From Evernia prunastri (taxonomy: Eukaryota; Ascomycota; Lecanoromycetes; Lecanorales; Parmeliaceae): a stretch of DNA of 37,694 nt. The notes beneath the pieces were generated by a model. That model searched no databases and was not told the origin of the DNA. It worked only from the letters and a program-made list of their open reading frames with translations. Position 1 is the stretch's first letter, and every line of letters begins with the position of its first letter. A program made the translations under genes and the position numbers. The DNA lies in NCBI GenBank assembly GCA_003184365.1, contig NKYR01000213.1, positions 1 to 37,694 on the forward strand, written 5' to 3'. This document shows positions 9,839 to 21,989 of the stretch, in pieces.

Positions 9839-12279
9839 TCAATCATCACCTTGACCCAGACGACCATAACCGCCTCCACCTTTGCCCTCACCTTTCGTCT
9901 TTTGTACCATTCTCGATATCCACCCTCCAAGCCCTTCACTATTCACCGGCGCGTCCGGTGGAAGCTGAGGTTTGCCGTTCTCCACTGAAACAGACGGCGG
10001 ATTGATGTCAAGACCCGGAATGGCGTTGTCTGCTGTAAAGTTGCCAGGACCCCCCCGCCTGATATCAAGCGATGGTACAGGGGATCGGTTACCACTCATC
10101 AAAGATTCAACCTCTGCGTGTTGAGCAGGGGTCGGCATTGCTGTGGTAGCGTCGCCGAAGAGTTGGTCCATGTCTTCGAGTCGTACGTTGGCTGTTTCGG
10201 GATAAAGGAAATATACTATGGAAAGTTAACAGAGGCACAGCTAGAGTTTAAGGGTCTTGCGAACGGAGACGACATACCGAGGACAAAACTGACAGCGCAG
10301 AAAAACGCATGCACAAGATACAACCGCCATTTTATCCATTCTTGCAAGACTGGGGTCATCTCGCCCACAATCCAGTTGCACGCCCAATTGGCTGCAGTAC
10401 TCAGACTTGCTCCTTTAGCCCTGATGCTCAGTGGTAGGATTTCTGGTGGATAGAGCCACGGTATGGGGCCCCAGGAGGCACCGAACGCGGCATTGTAGAT
10501 CATGACGAAGATAACAGTCAGAACGGGGGTGTAGTGTATGTCGATGAAGATGAAGTACGATATGGCGGAAAGCGAAATAATCATAGCAATGGCTCCAGAA
10601 AGAAGAATCAAGCGTCGACCCCATTTGTCCACGAGGTACCATGGAGGAACAGTCGAGAGTAGGTAGGTAATGCCGTTGATTCCTGTCATCAGGATAGCGT
10701 CACGGCCGACCCATCCGGCCGACTCGAAGACAAGAGGCGCGTAGTAGGAAATGACGTTGATGCCATTCAGCTGTGCCAACGCCTGCGCAGACATGGCGAT
10801 GAAGAGGCGTTTGTAGTATTTCCTGAACATTTCATAGTACGACCTTTCCCCTTCCTGTCGCTGAAGAAGAACATTCATCTTGATCTCGCGGTACTCTTGT
10901 CGAGCCTTGTCGTTATGAATGTCTCCGCCACCATACAGGTTGGCAATTACAACAATACCTTCTTCATCGTGATCATTATCTAACAGCCACCTATACGAAG
11001 TTTGTCAATTACTCGCCAAAACATCCAGTCTGAGAACCTACTAACCTCGGCGACTCGCAGATGATTAGACTACCCAGACCAAGGAGAAGACCCATAAAGC
11101 ACTGGAGCAGCAGCGGAATCCGCCATGCATAGTCACTCGGTATATAGCTACAGAAGTAGTCCACCCACACGCTGGCGGCATATCCGCTTATGTTGCCGGT
11201 GAATTCGATGCAAGCAAGCTTCCCTCGGTTGTGTGGGGGCGATATTTCGGATTGATAGACAGGCACGATTGTCGACAAGGCCCCCACGCCCAGACCAGCG
11301 ATGATTCTCCCAAGAATCATCATCGGCATGCCATTTGCAAACGTTTGGAAAGCTCCGCCCACAAAGAAGATCATTGAGCCGAACAGTATTGTCTTCCGAC
11401 GGCCGATCATATCTCCTATTCTTCCAATGCAGAGAGATGCAATAAATGCCCCAACCTCGAGAATGGCGACCATTGTCCCAATTTCAGCTCTTGTAGGTTG
11501 ATCGAAATAATCTTTAAAATATGAACCACTGAGGGCGTTGACAACAATCAGCTCAAGCCTCCACTGGAAGGGAAATCATCGTCCTACGTTATTATCCCAG
11601 ACATAACGCCTTGATCATATCCAAACAAAAAAACTCCTACTGATACAAACACACTGGTGAAATATCTGCGGCATGTCAACATCGATTAAGTCTATAGAGG
11701 TTAATAACATACAGTAATGGCTTCCCCGTCAAGCCATGCATCTGGCTTCGCTGTCGGTCCCCCGTCATGATGATGGCGAGGGCTTTCTCTGTGCGTCCGA
11801 TCTGCCTCGCCGGAGGGTTCGGTATTTCAATAGCCTCTTTACTGAGTCCAGGATTGTTAGCCTTGCGGCCTGAATGGAGATGCTGTGAGTAATGAACGTG
11901 CTTAGGCCGCCGGTGTAAGGGGCTTAAATTTAATCTGCTGGGGCCTTGATCATCTACCGACTCCCGTAGACGTATGCGTAAAGGATCCTCCTCGTTAGCG
12001 AGCTGCTCCGCAAGGTCACCAGTGTCACTCCAGAGTGAAAAGTCGGAGCCCGCGGAGTCGGAGGACTGCGTGCTGCCCTTCTTCTCGTTGAGGAATGCGG
12101 CCGAATCCCCCTCTCGTGGCTGAAAGGGAGATGCGAGGGTACGGAGAGGGATAGTAGCAGAGTCGTAGGGCTTTGAGGAAGGAATGGTGACGGTGGTTGA
12201 GGGCAGGAGCCCGTCGTAGGCGAAGTCGTGGGGCGCGGGGGGAAGGTTTCCTGGAATGAAGAATGGAGCGGCGTTTGGG
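9839..12279 (-). CDS. MFS sugar transporter (sugar porter family), 5' end unresolved
   Basis: Plasma-membrane monosaccharide transporter of the sugar porter family. Resolved exons are 12279-11713, 11665-11588, 11528-11046, 10990-10278 and 10215-9839, about 738 residues. Family motifs in order: LFGYDQGVMSGI in TM1; GRIGDMIGRRK; RIIAGLGVGALSTIVPVYQSE; ESPRWLLD; QLNGINVISYYAP; VDKWGRR; PPEILPLSIRAKG; and YFLYPETANVRLEDMDQLF after TM12. Two extensions are unusual: about 190 acidic, Ser-rich residues before TM1 (including SDFSLWSDTGDLAEQL) and about 115 Gly/Pro-rich residues after TM12. The first exon is not fixed. The frame is open back to an acceptor at 12280, and no ATG follows until residue MTGDRQ just before TM1. 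One possible first exon begins at the ATG at 12503. Substrate cannot be told from sequence. Confidence 0.88.
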
Positions 12280-14087
12280 CTGAGTAAATAAGATCACGAT
12301 CGGCGTAAATGAAAGAGCATTGACAAGCTGCAAGCTGCAGGTGCCCTTTTTTTTAGATTTTTGAGGCGTCGCTTTGTCACAAGACCCGGTCAATATGGTG
12401 TCTGTCGTTGACTTGTTGGGCGGAAAAGTCTTAGTTGAAAGAATAATACTCTACCGCGGTACTATCTATTAGACCTAGGTAGGGTAACAATGGTTTGAAT
12501 CATGCACGATGCGAACATTTTCAGCCTAGATATTCGTTATTTTTACTCGTAAAAGTCGGTCTATCTAGGTAGTCAAGTATTATTGTTGTTTCATTCCATC
12601 TGCGGTAAGAGTACTTGAGCTCGTCGATTATTATGTTAGGCCATGAATCCTTCCTCTGGTATACCGTGGGAAAGACCCCCATTGACCAAGTGCTCTCTCT
12701 CTCTACCGCCACTACTTTATCTAGGTATTTCGGTATCTATTTCTAGAGGTCCCCCCACGTCGGGTTGGCCCGGGAGTTTAGAAGGTTGTAGAGAAGAAAC
12801 GACGTGAGGCCAGATTGGAGCTAAGGCTGTCAAGACCCTGCAGAACTTACACGAAAAAAATGGGCAGACCATCTAACATCCAGAGTTCGCCAAGAATAGA
12901 ATCTCTGGGGTTGATAGCACTACATAGTTCTTGACACTGAAAGTGAGAGATCGACTACTTAGTCATGTAAATGTAGCGAATGTTTGGTATAGAACCTTTA
13001 TAAGACGTTTATGAAATATATCATTTGAGGGTTTATGTGTTACACATATATCGTCTCGGTGTATACGCTCGTAGTCTCGTATGACCTGAGACGCTAAGTT
13101 GGGAGACGCTAAGGTGGTCAGAGGCCCGAGTAAGCTCGCTGCCGTCATTCGCGGTAGTTACCTATATAAGAAGAGTAGAGTACCGCAAATAACCTATCTA
13201 CTCCGGTGACTAAAAGAGGACAATGAGGCTGTATAATCTACGGAATACGTGGGCTCGTGGAGGATCTGTCCCAGGGCCTCATGCCCGATACCCATGTCTT
13301 TTAGGGCTTTCACGGGGGTCTTCCCCGGGGGCTCTGCCCCGAAAATCTTCTTGTACTAAGATTATTTGCCTCGGTTACCAACTTAACCGAGCCCCTCTGA
13401 AATTTGATCCTCCTCTGAAAAACCTCGTTTTCGAGCGTGGCTCGAACCCCGAATATCCATGGCATTTTTCGTTTTAGAGAACGGAGGATGGCGATGCCTT
13501 CGTGTGGGTAGAAGAAAACGTAGCAAGTGGCTGCCGAAGGTTGAAGGTTGGTGACAATTGTCTCTGCCGACTTTCTCCCCCCAGCCCTACACAACCCTCG
13601 CTCTATTCCAACTGCTCATTTCCCTCCGCCGCAATTTCCCCTGAAACATTAGAATTCCTACCTCTTATTCGATCCACGTCAACGTTTATTGGGGTAAGTA
13701 CCCGTGTTGAACCTCGTCGCCATCAAAAAACAATAATAATACAAAGTAATACAGACACACTCTCTCTTCACCACTCTCTCTTAGTAGTGCCCGTTGAATG
13801 GTTGAAAGAGGCTCCGTCACCCTCCCGCAGCTTGCCCTGCCGATCTCGCGCGTCGCTCCTTTCTTGTTTTTAGAAACGGGCCATCGACACTCGCTCCTGC
13901 ACGGACAAGCCGACTCTGCAGCCATTGGCTCCACACAGTACTCCAGTACGACGTCGAATTTTTCAAACGAGATAGCGCTACTGCCTGCGCCTTTAAGCGA
14001 CTGTCGTCATTCAGTGCACACCACCTATGGGAAGTAGGGGCTCGGTGAAAGTGGATAGCACGCAACCTCCAACAACCTCACGGTACC
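12280..14087. other. Long gene-free stretch between divergent transporter and Chs7-family genes
   Basis: About 1.8 kb with the transporter 5' region at one end and the Chs7-family promoter and leader at the other. The motif CTAGGTA recurs near 12474, 12565 and 12719. A GC-rich run of GGGG/CCCC hairpin units lies at about 13309-13342. A pyrimidine-rich run precedes 14087. No conserved protein frame was found; frames around 13310-14065 look non-coding. Confidence 0.5.
13309..13342. repeat. GC-rich hairpin units
   Basis: Two short G-run/C-run stem-loops follow each other: GGGGG-tctt-CCCC, then GGGG-ctctg-CCCC. This is a marked local GC peak in a neutral region. It resembles the hairpin-rich ends of dispersed fungal repeats, but no element is identifiable. 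Confidence 0.4.
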
Positions 14088-15356
14088 ATGGGCTCCACGC
14101 AGTTTGGCAACTTTCACGTACGATGCGCTCTACGAAACCCTCAAAGTCGAGTGGCTAACATGCGCAGAACTTCTGTCGCGACTCTACCCTCCCCATATGC
14201 AACGTGCGTTCAATCCAGCGCTCCGAAATGAGACCACACATGTTCGACCTTGAATTTGGCTACGACTCGGGAACATAACAGGATGCTGACGTAGGCTACA
14301 GCTGTTCAATGAATCGCCGACACAGCAAGGCACCGGCAGTCAATTAGGGGGGTATGGTTTCGGAGGGTGTGGCTTAACAGGCATAAGGCTCAGCCATGAT
14401 CGAAACTTATCAAATATCGGTATGTGTCCATTGAGCATAGAGGAGCGGTCAGTCCTGACAGCTTGAAGGGTCAATATTGCTTTGTGGGCTCGCCATCTTA
14501 GTGACCGCCGTTCTTCTATGGAGAGCAGACAGGAAGCAAGCTGCAGTAGGCCGGAGGTATGGTTCATCTTGCCAGATCCTTTCCTTTTGCTAACAATGCA
14601 CAGAGAGTTCCAGTTATTCCTCGTTGGTTATATAATCGTTGAGATATGCGAGATATTCACAGTGGGCGGCTTCCCCCTAGAACGTAAAGTTCGACTTGTA
14701 CGGCGTTGCCCCCTCCAGCCGTGCGCTTCACATATGCTAATAATTTCAGGGCTTTACTGCTGTTCATCTCGGTTCGATCGTTGCGACTCTATGGGTTTTA
14801 TTCTTGAATGGTATCGTCGGCTTTCAAATTCTGGACGATGGCACACCTCTATCAATGGGACTAATACTGTTGTCCGGAATCGCATTTTTCGTCGGCACGG
14901 GTTACATAGCTCTCGATACTGCTTTCAGCTACACCCCCGCTTTCGTCCCCAGTCTCTCGGAACCGTATAACCGGAATATTGCCCTCTACGTCCTCTATCA
15001 ATTATGGCCTTTGATATGCTTGGTGGGATTCTTCCTATTAGAGACAGTCCTTGTCCTGAGAGTGCTTGGTGAGAAAAAGCCTATGCGTATGTGGAGACCC
15101 ATCCAAATCAAAACGTGTTTTGCTCACATTAAGTTTAGTATATCTCGTGGCGGCGGCGCTGTTGTTTGCTATTGGCCAAATCTTTCAGTACGTTATCAGC
15201 ACCCACATTTGTCAGGGAACCCACGGCAAGATCGACGGCGCCCTCTTCGAAACATTATTCACGCTCCTATCTGTCGTCATGCTATGGGTCTTCTGGTCAA
15301 GCATAACGGAAGACGACTGGCCTATGCCGACATCGGGGGAGAGCACGTATACATAA
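14088..15356 (+). CDS. Chs7-family (chitin synthase export chaperone-like) membrane protein
   Basis: Seven-span membrane protein of the Chs7 family (Pfam PF12271), whose founding member helps chitin synthase III leave the ER. Seven exons (14088-14117, 14168-14203, 14302-14419, 14469-14556, 14604-14697, 14750-15086, 15139-15356) give 306 residues. Family marks are the N-terminal FGNFHNFCRDSTLPICN, a GIRLSHDRNLSNI segment, the AVGRREFQLFLVGYIIVEI loop and TM, the NGIVGFQILDDGTPLS motif, a cysteine in ISTHICQGTHG and the acidic C-terminal SSITEDDWP. It belongs to the branch with EIFTVGGFPL rather than the classic Chs7 branch, so its client may differ. The first two coding exons are only 30 and 36 nt. 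Exon 7 uses an acceptor 8 nt downstream of another AG. Confidence 0.9.
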
Positions 15357-16272
15357 CGGCACCGATCCAGAGATCTTCTTTCCTATGTGATGATTGATGT
15401 TACTTTAGCGCATTAGTTCTCATGACTCTCTTGTATCCCCTTGGCGTGTACAGACATAGTAAATAAGTCGTCGCAAGATCTTGATTGGCCAGGTGTGCTT
15501 GTCTACCGAATGGGACTTTCGCAGATGTGCTGGCAAAGATGAAAGGGAGAGGGAGACCGGGTGTGATAATGTGTTAATGCTGGTGGTGGTAATGGATCTT
15601 GTACAGTACATCAAGTACATAGACATATTAAATCAAGCCAAAGACTTCATGCTCTTGAAAATGTTTTCCAGAATAGTAGGCGAGGTAGGCATGTATCCCT
15701 CGGTTCCTGTTAGCAGCAGTGCTAGATACCCAATAAGTCCTGGGAAACTAAAATATTGCCGCAAGCACCCCCATCGGAAATCAAAAAAATTGAACTTCTT
15801 AAATTACTTTATAATCCCGACTCTTTATTATTATTATCTAAAAATTTCATAGATTACGAGTATACTTACTTTGTTTTGACTGTAAACCTCAAAAATCTTG
15901 AGTAGCATGGTAAAGTGTGAAAATAATACGAACTATGTTATAAAATACCTCGGCTACTTTATAGTCGTCAAGATCATATTAGAGGAATTTATATCAAGAT
16001 CTTTTACGAATCAGAAATCTTAAAGATTCTATATATCTCTAAGAATGTATGAAATCTCTAGAGCGTTATAATCTATCGATACGAAGGAATTTAACAATAT
16101 CGATTTCTCTGATTTTTGATTGCCGAGGAACGAGGCAAGTGCTTGTAGGGCACGATTAACGGTCTTGGCAAGAATGTCCCCCCAACTCTGAGGGGGCTCC
16201 TTCCGGAACATCACTTAGGCCACACAGCCCTGCGATGAAGTTTGCAGATTATCCTCTTTCCTACTCATTGTC
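15357..16272. other. Spacer with an AT-rich block
   Basis: The first 400 bp are the 3' flank of the Chs7-family gene. About 15780-16110 is strongly AT-rich with many TATA/TTAA steps, like RIP-affected repeat remnants elsewhere in the window, but no protein trace could be read. The last 150 bp are the SSL1 promoter. Confidence 0.55.
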
Positions 16273-17821
16273 ATGGCCGAGTCCGATGACGATTATGTGC
16301 AAGACATCTCCGACGATGAGGTAGAAGCTCATCAAGTTACCCGGGGTGCTGGGGCAGGCTCGAGAGCGACCGGGCAGGGCAGTCGAGGAGCAGGATGGGA
16401 GGTAACGCGGACATGGGAGAACGTTGTGGAAGGCGCCGATGGCACGATCAGCTCCACGGTCGAGGGACTTCTTGAGGCAGGCAAGAGGAAGAGGTGAGAG
16501 GCACAGGGTGAAATATACTGCCATCTAATGCCAAAAGCGCAACATGTTTCTGATCTTGGGAGACGCAAATAGACTGCTGAAAGACACCACACCCCTTCAG
16601 AGAGGCATCATCCGCCATCTTCTCCTCGTCCTCGACCTCTCAACTGCCATGTCCGACAAGGACCTGCGCCCAACCCGCTACTTGCTCACTCTCCGTTACA
16701 CCATAAACTTCATCACGGAGTTCTTCGAACAGAACCCCATCTCTCAACTTGGAATCATAGGCACACGCGATGGTCTCGCGCTTACAATTTCCCCCCTTTC
16801 AGGCAATCCTAATGACCATATCTCCAACATCCAGAAATTGCATGAGCAGGAACCAAAAGGTCAACCTTCTCTCCAGAACGCCCTGGATATGGCTCGTGCG
16901 GCTCTCTTTCATGCGCCTACACACACAACGCGCGAGGTCTTGATTCTCTTTGGTTCCCTTCTCTCCTCGGACCCTGGTGATATACATACCACTATTTCCG
17001 CCCTTGTCTCCTCGCACATAAATGTCTCCATCATCGGTCTTGCCGCCCAAGTGGCCATCTGCCTCACCCTGGCCACCCGCACAAATCCGTCACTATCTCC
17101 AAGTCAGACATACAGCGTCGCTCTCAATGAAGCCCATTACCACGACCTGCTTATGCGTGCAACCACACCTCCAACCACGCCCCATTCCGCCGGTGAGAAC
17201 AGTGGAGTCAAAAGCAGTCTCCTCATGATGGGCTTTCCCAGCAGGATCGTAGACCCAAGTCCTACACTGTGTGCATGTCATTCACGCCCCATGCGCGGCG
17301 GATATCTTTGCTCTCGCTGCAGTAGCAAAGTCTGCTCGCTACCAACTCAGTGCCCAGCATGCGGCCTCACCCTCATATTGAGCACGCATCTAGCGCGTAG
17401 CTATCATCATTTGTTCCCGTTACGCAATTGGCGAGAAGTCGGCTGGGCGCGCGCAAGCTGTTCGGCTCAAAAGGTCTGTTTTGGCTGCCAAATGCCGTTC
17501 GCTGAACGGCCTGCCTTACTACGCCGTCAAGATGCCTCTGGCGGGCAGAACCATGATCAGATATCGCTTTCTACTCCGCGAAGCCAAATTCATATTCCGA
17601 AAACTGCGCATACTAGCCACGCAAATAAAGATGGGGTATCCGAATCTGGACGGTACGAGTGCGAAACCTGTGAGAGATTTTTTTGTATTGACTGTGACGT
17701 ATTTGCGCATGAGGTTGTGCATAATTGTCCTGGATGTCAGAGTCGGGAAGGACTTTTGAGTTCTGGTATCGGAAAGAGAGGAGGTCAGATGGAATTGTTG
17801 GTCGAGGGAGATGACGTGTAA
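16273..17821 (+). CDS. SSL1: TFIIH core subunit Ssl1 (p44/GTF2H2 homolog)
   Basis: Subunit of the general transcription and nucleotide-excision-repair factor TFIIH; the family regulates the Rad3/XPD helicase. Two exons (16273-16493, 16573-17821) give 489 residues. The N-terminal 70 residues are acidic then Gly/Arg-rich. The von Willebrand A-like domain begins with LLLVLDLSTAMSDKDLRPTRY (Asp95-x-Ser97). The C-terminal third holds Cys pairs: CACHSRPMRGGYLCSRC, CPACGL, CFGCQ, and the last C4-type zinc module CETCERFFCIDCDVFAHE...CPGC. A hydrophilic insertion of about 50 residues between CFGCQ and CETC makes it somewhat longer than the 461-residue yeast protein. It converges with the Abp2-type gene. 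Confidence 0.94.
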
Positions 17822-18169
17822 CAACATCTTACATGCACGGCCGCTCTTGCGGCTCTTTCGTCGTTAGGGGCCTTAGGTCTCGTTCCATAATTCACAGAGA
17901 CCAAGCTCGCCCAATTAGATGGACTTCGGGACCAATGGAAGGTATTCCTCGCAGAACGCGAGGTTCGAACTCATGCACTCCCTAGGGATAAGCGGCTATC
18001 AGATGTCGGAGACAGCAGGTGGATGCGGGAAAGCAGCAATATGGCGGATGCCCAAGAATCCGTGCACCTATTCCATGTGCAAGTTGCGGCCTCTATGACT
18101 TCTGTGGTGAATACTCACGCTTGACATTTCGTGTCAAGGATGGACAAAGAAGATTAGCAAATAGCCGCC
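17822..18169. other. Convergent spacer between SSL1 and ABP2-type genes
   Basis: 348 bp with no gene seen. A TTCGAA palindrome near 17963 resembles a tRNA B-box but lacks a pairing T-stem. Confidence 0.55.
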
Positions 18170-19966
18170 TCACATTACGGCATCAAGTACTTTTCGTTTT
18201 ATTGCCCTCAGCTCTTCCTCCTTTTCCATCAGCTTTTTCTTTAATGTCAGCGCTCTCCGCTTCCAATCGACATTTCCTTCTTCTTCGTTCCCATCGTCCT
18301 CCCCATCTTCTTCAGAGACTTCATCCAAGTCGTTGTAAAATTCGGCGGATGTCCCCCTTTCATGGTTCACAGGCCCCTGCCGATCAATCTCACCATTGAT
18401 AAGTACTCTGGGTGGCGTCGCAAGCCGCACAGGCCCGCCAGGATGTTCCGGTACTTGAAGCTGTAATTTGTTAGGTTTCCGAGGCTGAGACAAATCGCCA
18501 AATGTAGCCTGCTGGTTGAATGTAAGGCCTTGATGGGCACTTGGAGGCGTCTCGCGGCTTGGGCTTGGACTGGTGTGGGTTGGGGTTCCAACGCTTATTG
18601 TCGGGGTTTCTTTCGCGTTTGGATTGACGGGAAAGGTTGAGAATGGACCATCCTGTACTGAGCGATTGCTTGGAGGTCTGCCTCGTAGCTTGCCTGAGGT
18701 TGTGCTGGTAGTAGATGGCCAGGCGCTAGAGACAGTAGGGCCGTGTCTTTTACGACTCCTGTTTGGCGACTTGCTGGAATTTGTTAAAGGGTGAGCAGAC
18801 CTTGGCTCGTCGAATGCTAGATTGGTAGAAAATGTATTTCGTGGAGTAATGGCGGACTGGGGATACGGAGAAGAAGGGGTTTCGCTGCTGGTAAAGCGCC
18901 ATCGCGTGTGCTGCCCCATGCTCTGAGCACTTAACTGGTTTGGGGTAGGTGTCTGCACGGTACTGGGCGTTTTCGGTGCAATGGCTACTTGAGCTGCTGT
19001 CCATGGGTCATTGTGCTGGGGTTGTGCGCTCCAAGGCATCGCGCTAGATGGCGCTGCTGAGTACTGCTCCTCAAACATGCTTGTAAAGTCAGCGCTGCTA
19101 GAGCGAGTGTGCTGTTTCTTGTTCGCCGATGTTGTTTCGACTTCAGCCTCGACATCCTCGGCTTTTCGTCGGCCGCGCTTTGGTCTCCATTGAGGGAGCA
19201 GGGCACGCACAGCAAGATCTTCTTCAGGAGGAATACCATCTCGCACAGTCTCTGCCAGAGATTCCTTCGTCGCGGGTCTTTCTTCGACATATGGAGTGGG
19301 CTTGTTATGCAGATAGTTGAAAAAAGCATCGACATGAAAAGCATGAAGCCACCGCTGTTGACACAGAAATCAGTACATACAATAGCGACAACGGATGACA
19401 ATAGGTGAGCAATGCGATAAACATGGATGAGTGTCTGTGTGTACTTTTAGCCTGACAGCATACTGCTGGACCTTCTGAGAACTCTGATTCTTCGCAGCGT
19501 CTGGTGGCTCAACGCCCAACTCTATCACCAGTTGGGTCCAAGTCTTGATGTCTTTAGCTTCCAGTCTAGAGATCAAGCCAAACAAGGTGTATGGACTGAA
19601 AGATTTTCCGTCACTCTTCGGCGGTGTACGAAAACCTTTCTTCAACTCGCTGGTATCAACATTTGCAGGAATAGATGGATTACAATACATGATGAATTGA
19701 ACATAAGCATCATCGATAGAATTATCGTCGATTTCTCTCAATGGTAATTCGCGCTCTGTGGAAGCATTGGGGTTAGGATGAAAGCCATTCGGAATGATAT
19801 GATGGTTGGGGATTTGAGGTCTTCCATAAGCAGCATTGATCTGTGATTGTTGGATCCGATGGCTTTCAAGACTTGGATCAATCATGGAAGCGGTGGGAGC
19901 GAGAGTGACCGGTTCGGTGGCTCTACGAGCCAAGGGAATCTGGTGAGACTGATAAAATTGATGCAT
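18170..19966 (-). CDS. ARS-binding protein 2 (Abp2) family DNA-binding protein
   Basis: Fungal nuclear protein of the Abp2 family (named for S. pombe ARS-binding protein 2). Two exons (19966-19445, 19354-18170; intron 90 nt) join in frame to give 568 residues. The conserved domain spans about residues 75-230. It runs from IDDAYVQFIMYCNPSIP through SYTLFGLISRLE-type helices and VQQYAVRLK, across the splice site into RWLHAFHVDAFFNYLHNKP. A basic PKRGRRKAED segment follows. The remainder is long, Ser/Thr/Pro-rich and probably disordered, with a second basic patch (NRSRKRHG). It ends in an acidic run (EEDGEDDGNEEEGN) and a C-terminal coiled coil (LKKKLMEKEEELRAIKRK). Family is assigned from the N-terminal domain. 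Confidence 0.82.
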
Positions 19967-21989
19967 CGTGTTGAAGGTCGTATCCTTAGTGGGGCAGAGA
20001 GAGTCCTTTTTCCCTTTGCCCTATTTCCTTCTCCCTTTTACTGTACCAGACGCTCGAGCTAGAATAATAATACCTACTTTCTCCCTCTGCAAGTGCTTTG
20101 CAGAGAGTCGGCTAAGCTATTATTTGCGAGCCCAGCTGGCAACAAGACTGCCGCTGGTGCCGCTTCAGCCCCAATTGGGGGAATTTTGGGGGCGGGCAGA
20201 AGCCCGAGCGAGTATGTAGACGCACCGCAATAGCTTCAAATACTCTATCAGAAAATCGCAGGTCTTGCAAGTCCAAGAAATCTTAACAAAGATTAGGGTT
20301 ACCCAGCTGGTTGTTTGGTTGAAAAGTGAAATTCTGAATGATGAGGATAATTATGCTGCTATTGATGCATTTTGGCAGTACAAAATGTGCTGTAAAAGGT
20401 AATTGCCGAGGGATTTGGTGCGATTATTGTAGGGAAGACAGGCTCCGCGGGCCAAAAACCTCCCATCACCGCACTTTGACTTTTACGCTTGCAAAACGTC
20501 TTGCCATGAACGATGCTACAACGATACCCGTAGTTGGCATGAATAAAACCATTTCTATCGCATTGCCTAGCCGCTTTCAAGGACTCGAGATATCTACTTG
20601 ACCCTATCTATGTCCTCGAGAGACTCGTATTATGTTGATGTGGTCAGTAGCCGGCTTTAGGTTAAATACCACCCACTCGCGCTCGGTATTGTCAAGTGCT
20701 GTCTAACAAAGAGCCCCGCAAAACGTACCCTAGGTGGCAAGACCGGGGTCACATCTAGCATGGCCTGGAGTCTCTGACGGACAAATATGTCGCCCAGCAA
20801 AAGCAAGACTCACAACGGCAAAAATCATGTTCGCACAGCTTGCGATTCGTGTTTCGCCAACGTTCCTTCATATTTCGGCATGATAATTATGTATTGAAAT
20901 CGAAGATGCTAGCACAAAAGGATGCTGCCTCCTGAGAGCGCTCATGCCGAGGAACGTTATTTCTGCTGAACAACCGGCCCCAGCTTCATGTATTCAACTT
21001 TCTAGAGGCACTATACCACTCACAATCGAAATGGTGCCGTCCCTCGGTCCGCAAATATGATCGATCAAGCGATCGATTCAGAAGCCCAAATTGTCTAAGA
21101 ATATTCTTAGTGCTAGAGTATAAGTCCATTATTGACGGCGCACTTCTGGTATTTGCATACACGACGTACGGTACCTGCGACCTGTGCGAAGGTGTTTTCT
21201 TCCTCAGTGTCGCTCCTATTTCCGGTGTGGGAGGTTTTGGTTTGTGATTCGCCAATGCCCAAGGCTCGTATCGAGAACAGAGGCAAGACGCTTTACTCTC
21301 GAGCTTCTATTAAATGCACTAATCCAGCCGTCGCTTCGTTCAAAACGATGTAATTCATAATTGCTTCTAGCTCGGATACTGTACGAAAAGAGCAACAGGG
21401 GACAAAGAACGAATGGGATAGCCCAATCTGATGATGTGACTGTTTTACTGCTGCTGGACTGCCATGAAGACCGAAGCTACGAGAGTGGAATGGAGATGGC
21501 GTGGTCTTTCTCCAAAGACAAAGCCAGTGATGCGCGTTTGGGTGTTGGAAATCTACGTTTGGAGATGAATATAGTGCGGCGGTGGAGAGCGAGCGTACTT
21601 AGAGGGTAAGGGGCAGCACGGGGGGAACTGCGACTGCACATGGCAAATGCTCATCGCGGGAGCATGATGAACACAATGAAAATAGAGGCTCGATGAGTAA
21701 CCATTGCGGAACGCAAGGAATCAATTCTTAGGATTTGTGTCCCACCTGCTGATGGGACAGTCGCAATAGTTTGATGATAGATGATAGGCGAGTAGCGTTC
21801 GTGCCTCGATCCCCGCTTACCTCACTCTCATCATCACACCAGTTTCGCCCTTTGAATTATGTTGCAGACGAAAACGGCGTCACACATAACAGATCGCACC
21901 GAAAGCTACTTCATTTCATCGTCATATGTATAAATCTGCAATCACCCCTGTGTGACAAATGCTATCAAAAGCACTCACACAGTAGAGGG
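19967..21989. other. 2-kb intergenic stretch
   Basis: The left end carries the promoter and pyrimidine-rich leader of the Abp2-type gene and the right end the MAK10 3' flank. A small hairpin (CTCTGCAA with TTGCAGAG) lies at 20085-20105, and a CCCCAATTGGGG palindrome near 20170. Frames at 20986-21255 and 21361-21609 have no recognisable family and biased composition, so I do not call them genes. Confidence 0.5.

Noticed and set aside
12025..12393. Arg/Pro-rich minus-strand frame
   Set aside because: It is the shifted frame of the transporter N-terminal exon; the correct frame is continuous with TM1 through a spliced junction.
13310..14065. Several 80-120 residue frames on both strands upstream of the Chs7-family gene
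   Set aside because: Low-complexity composition, overlapping opposite strands, no conserved motif; better explained as promoter and leader.
14482..14970. 162-residue plus-strand frame
   Set aside because: It reads through a Chs7-family intron and continues in the wrong frame; only the spliced model keeps the family motifs.
17961..17976. TTCGAA site resembling a tRNA B-box
   Set aside because: The flanking bases do not make a T-stem and no acceptor stem can be paired.
20986..21255. 89-residue minus-strand frame
   Set aside because: No recognisable domain, no splice continuation and no neighbouring coding signal.
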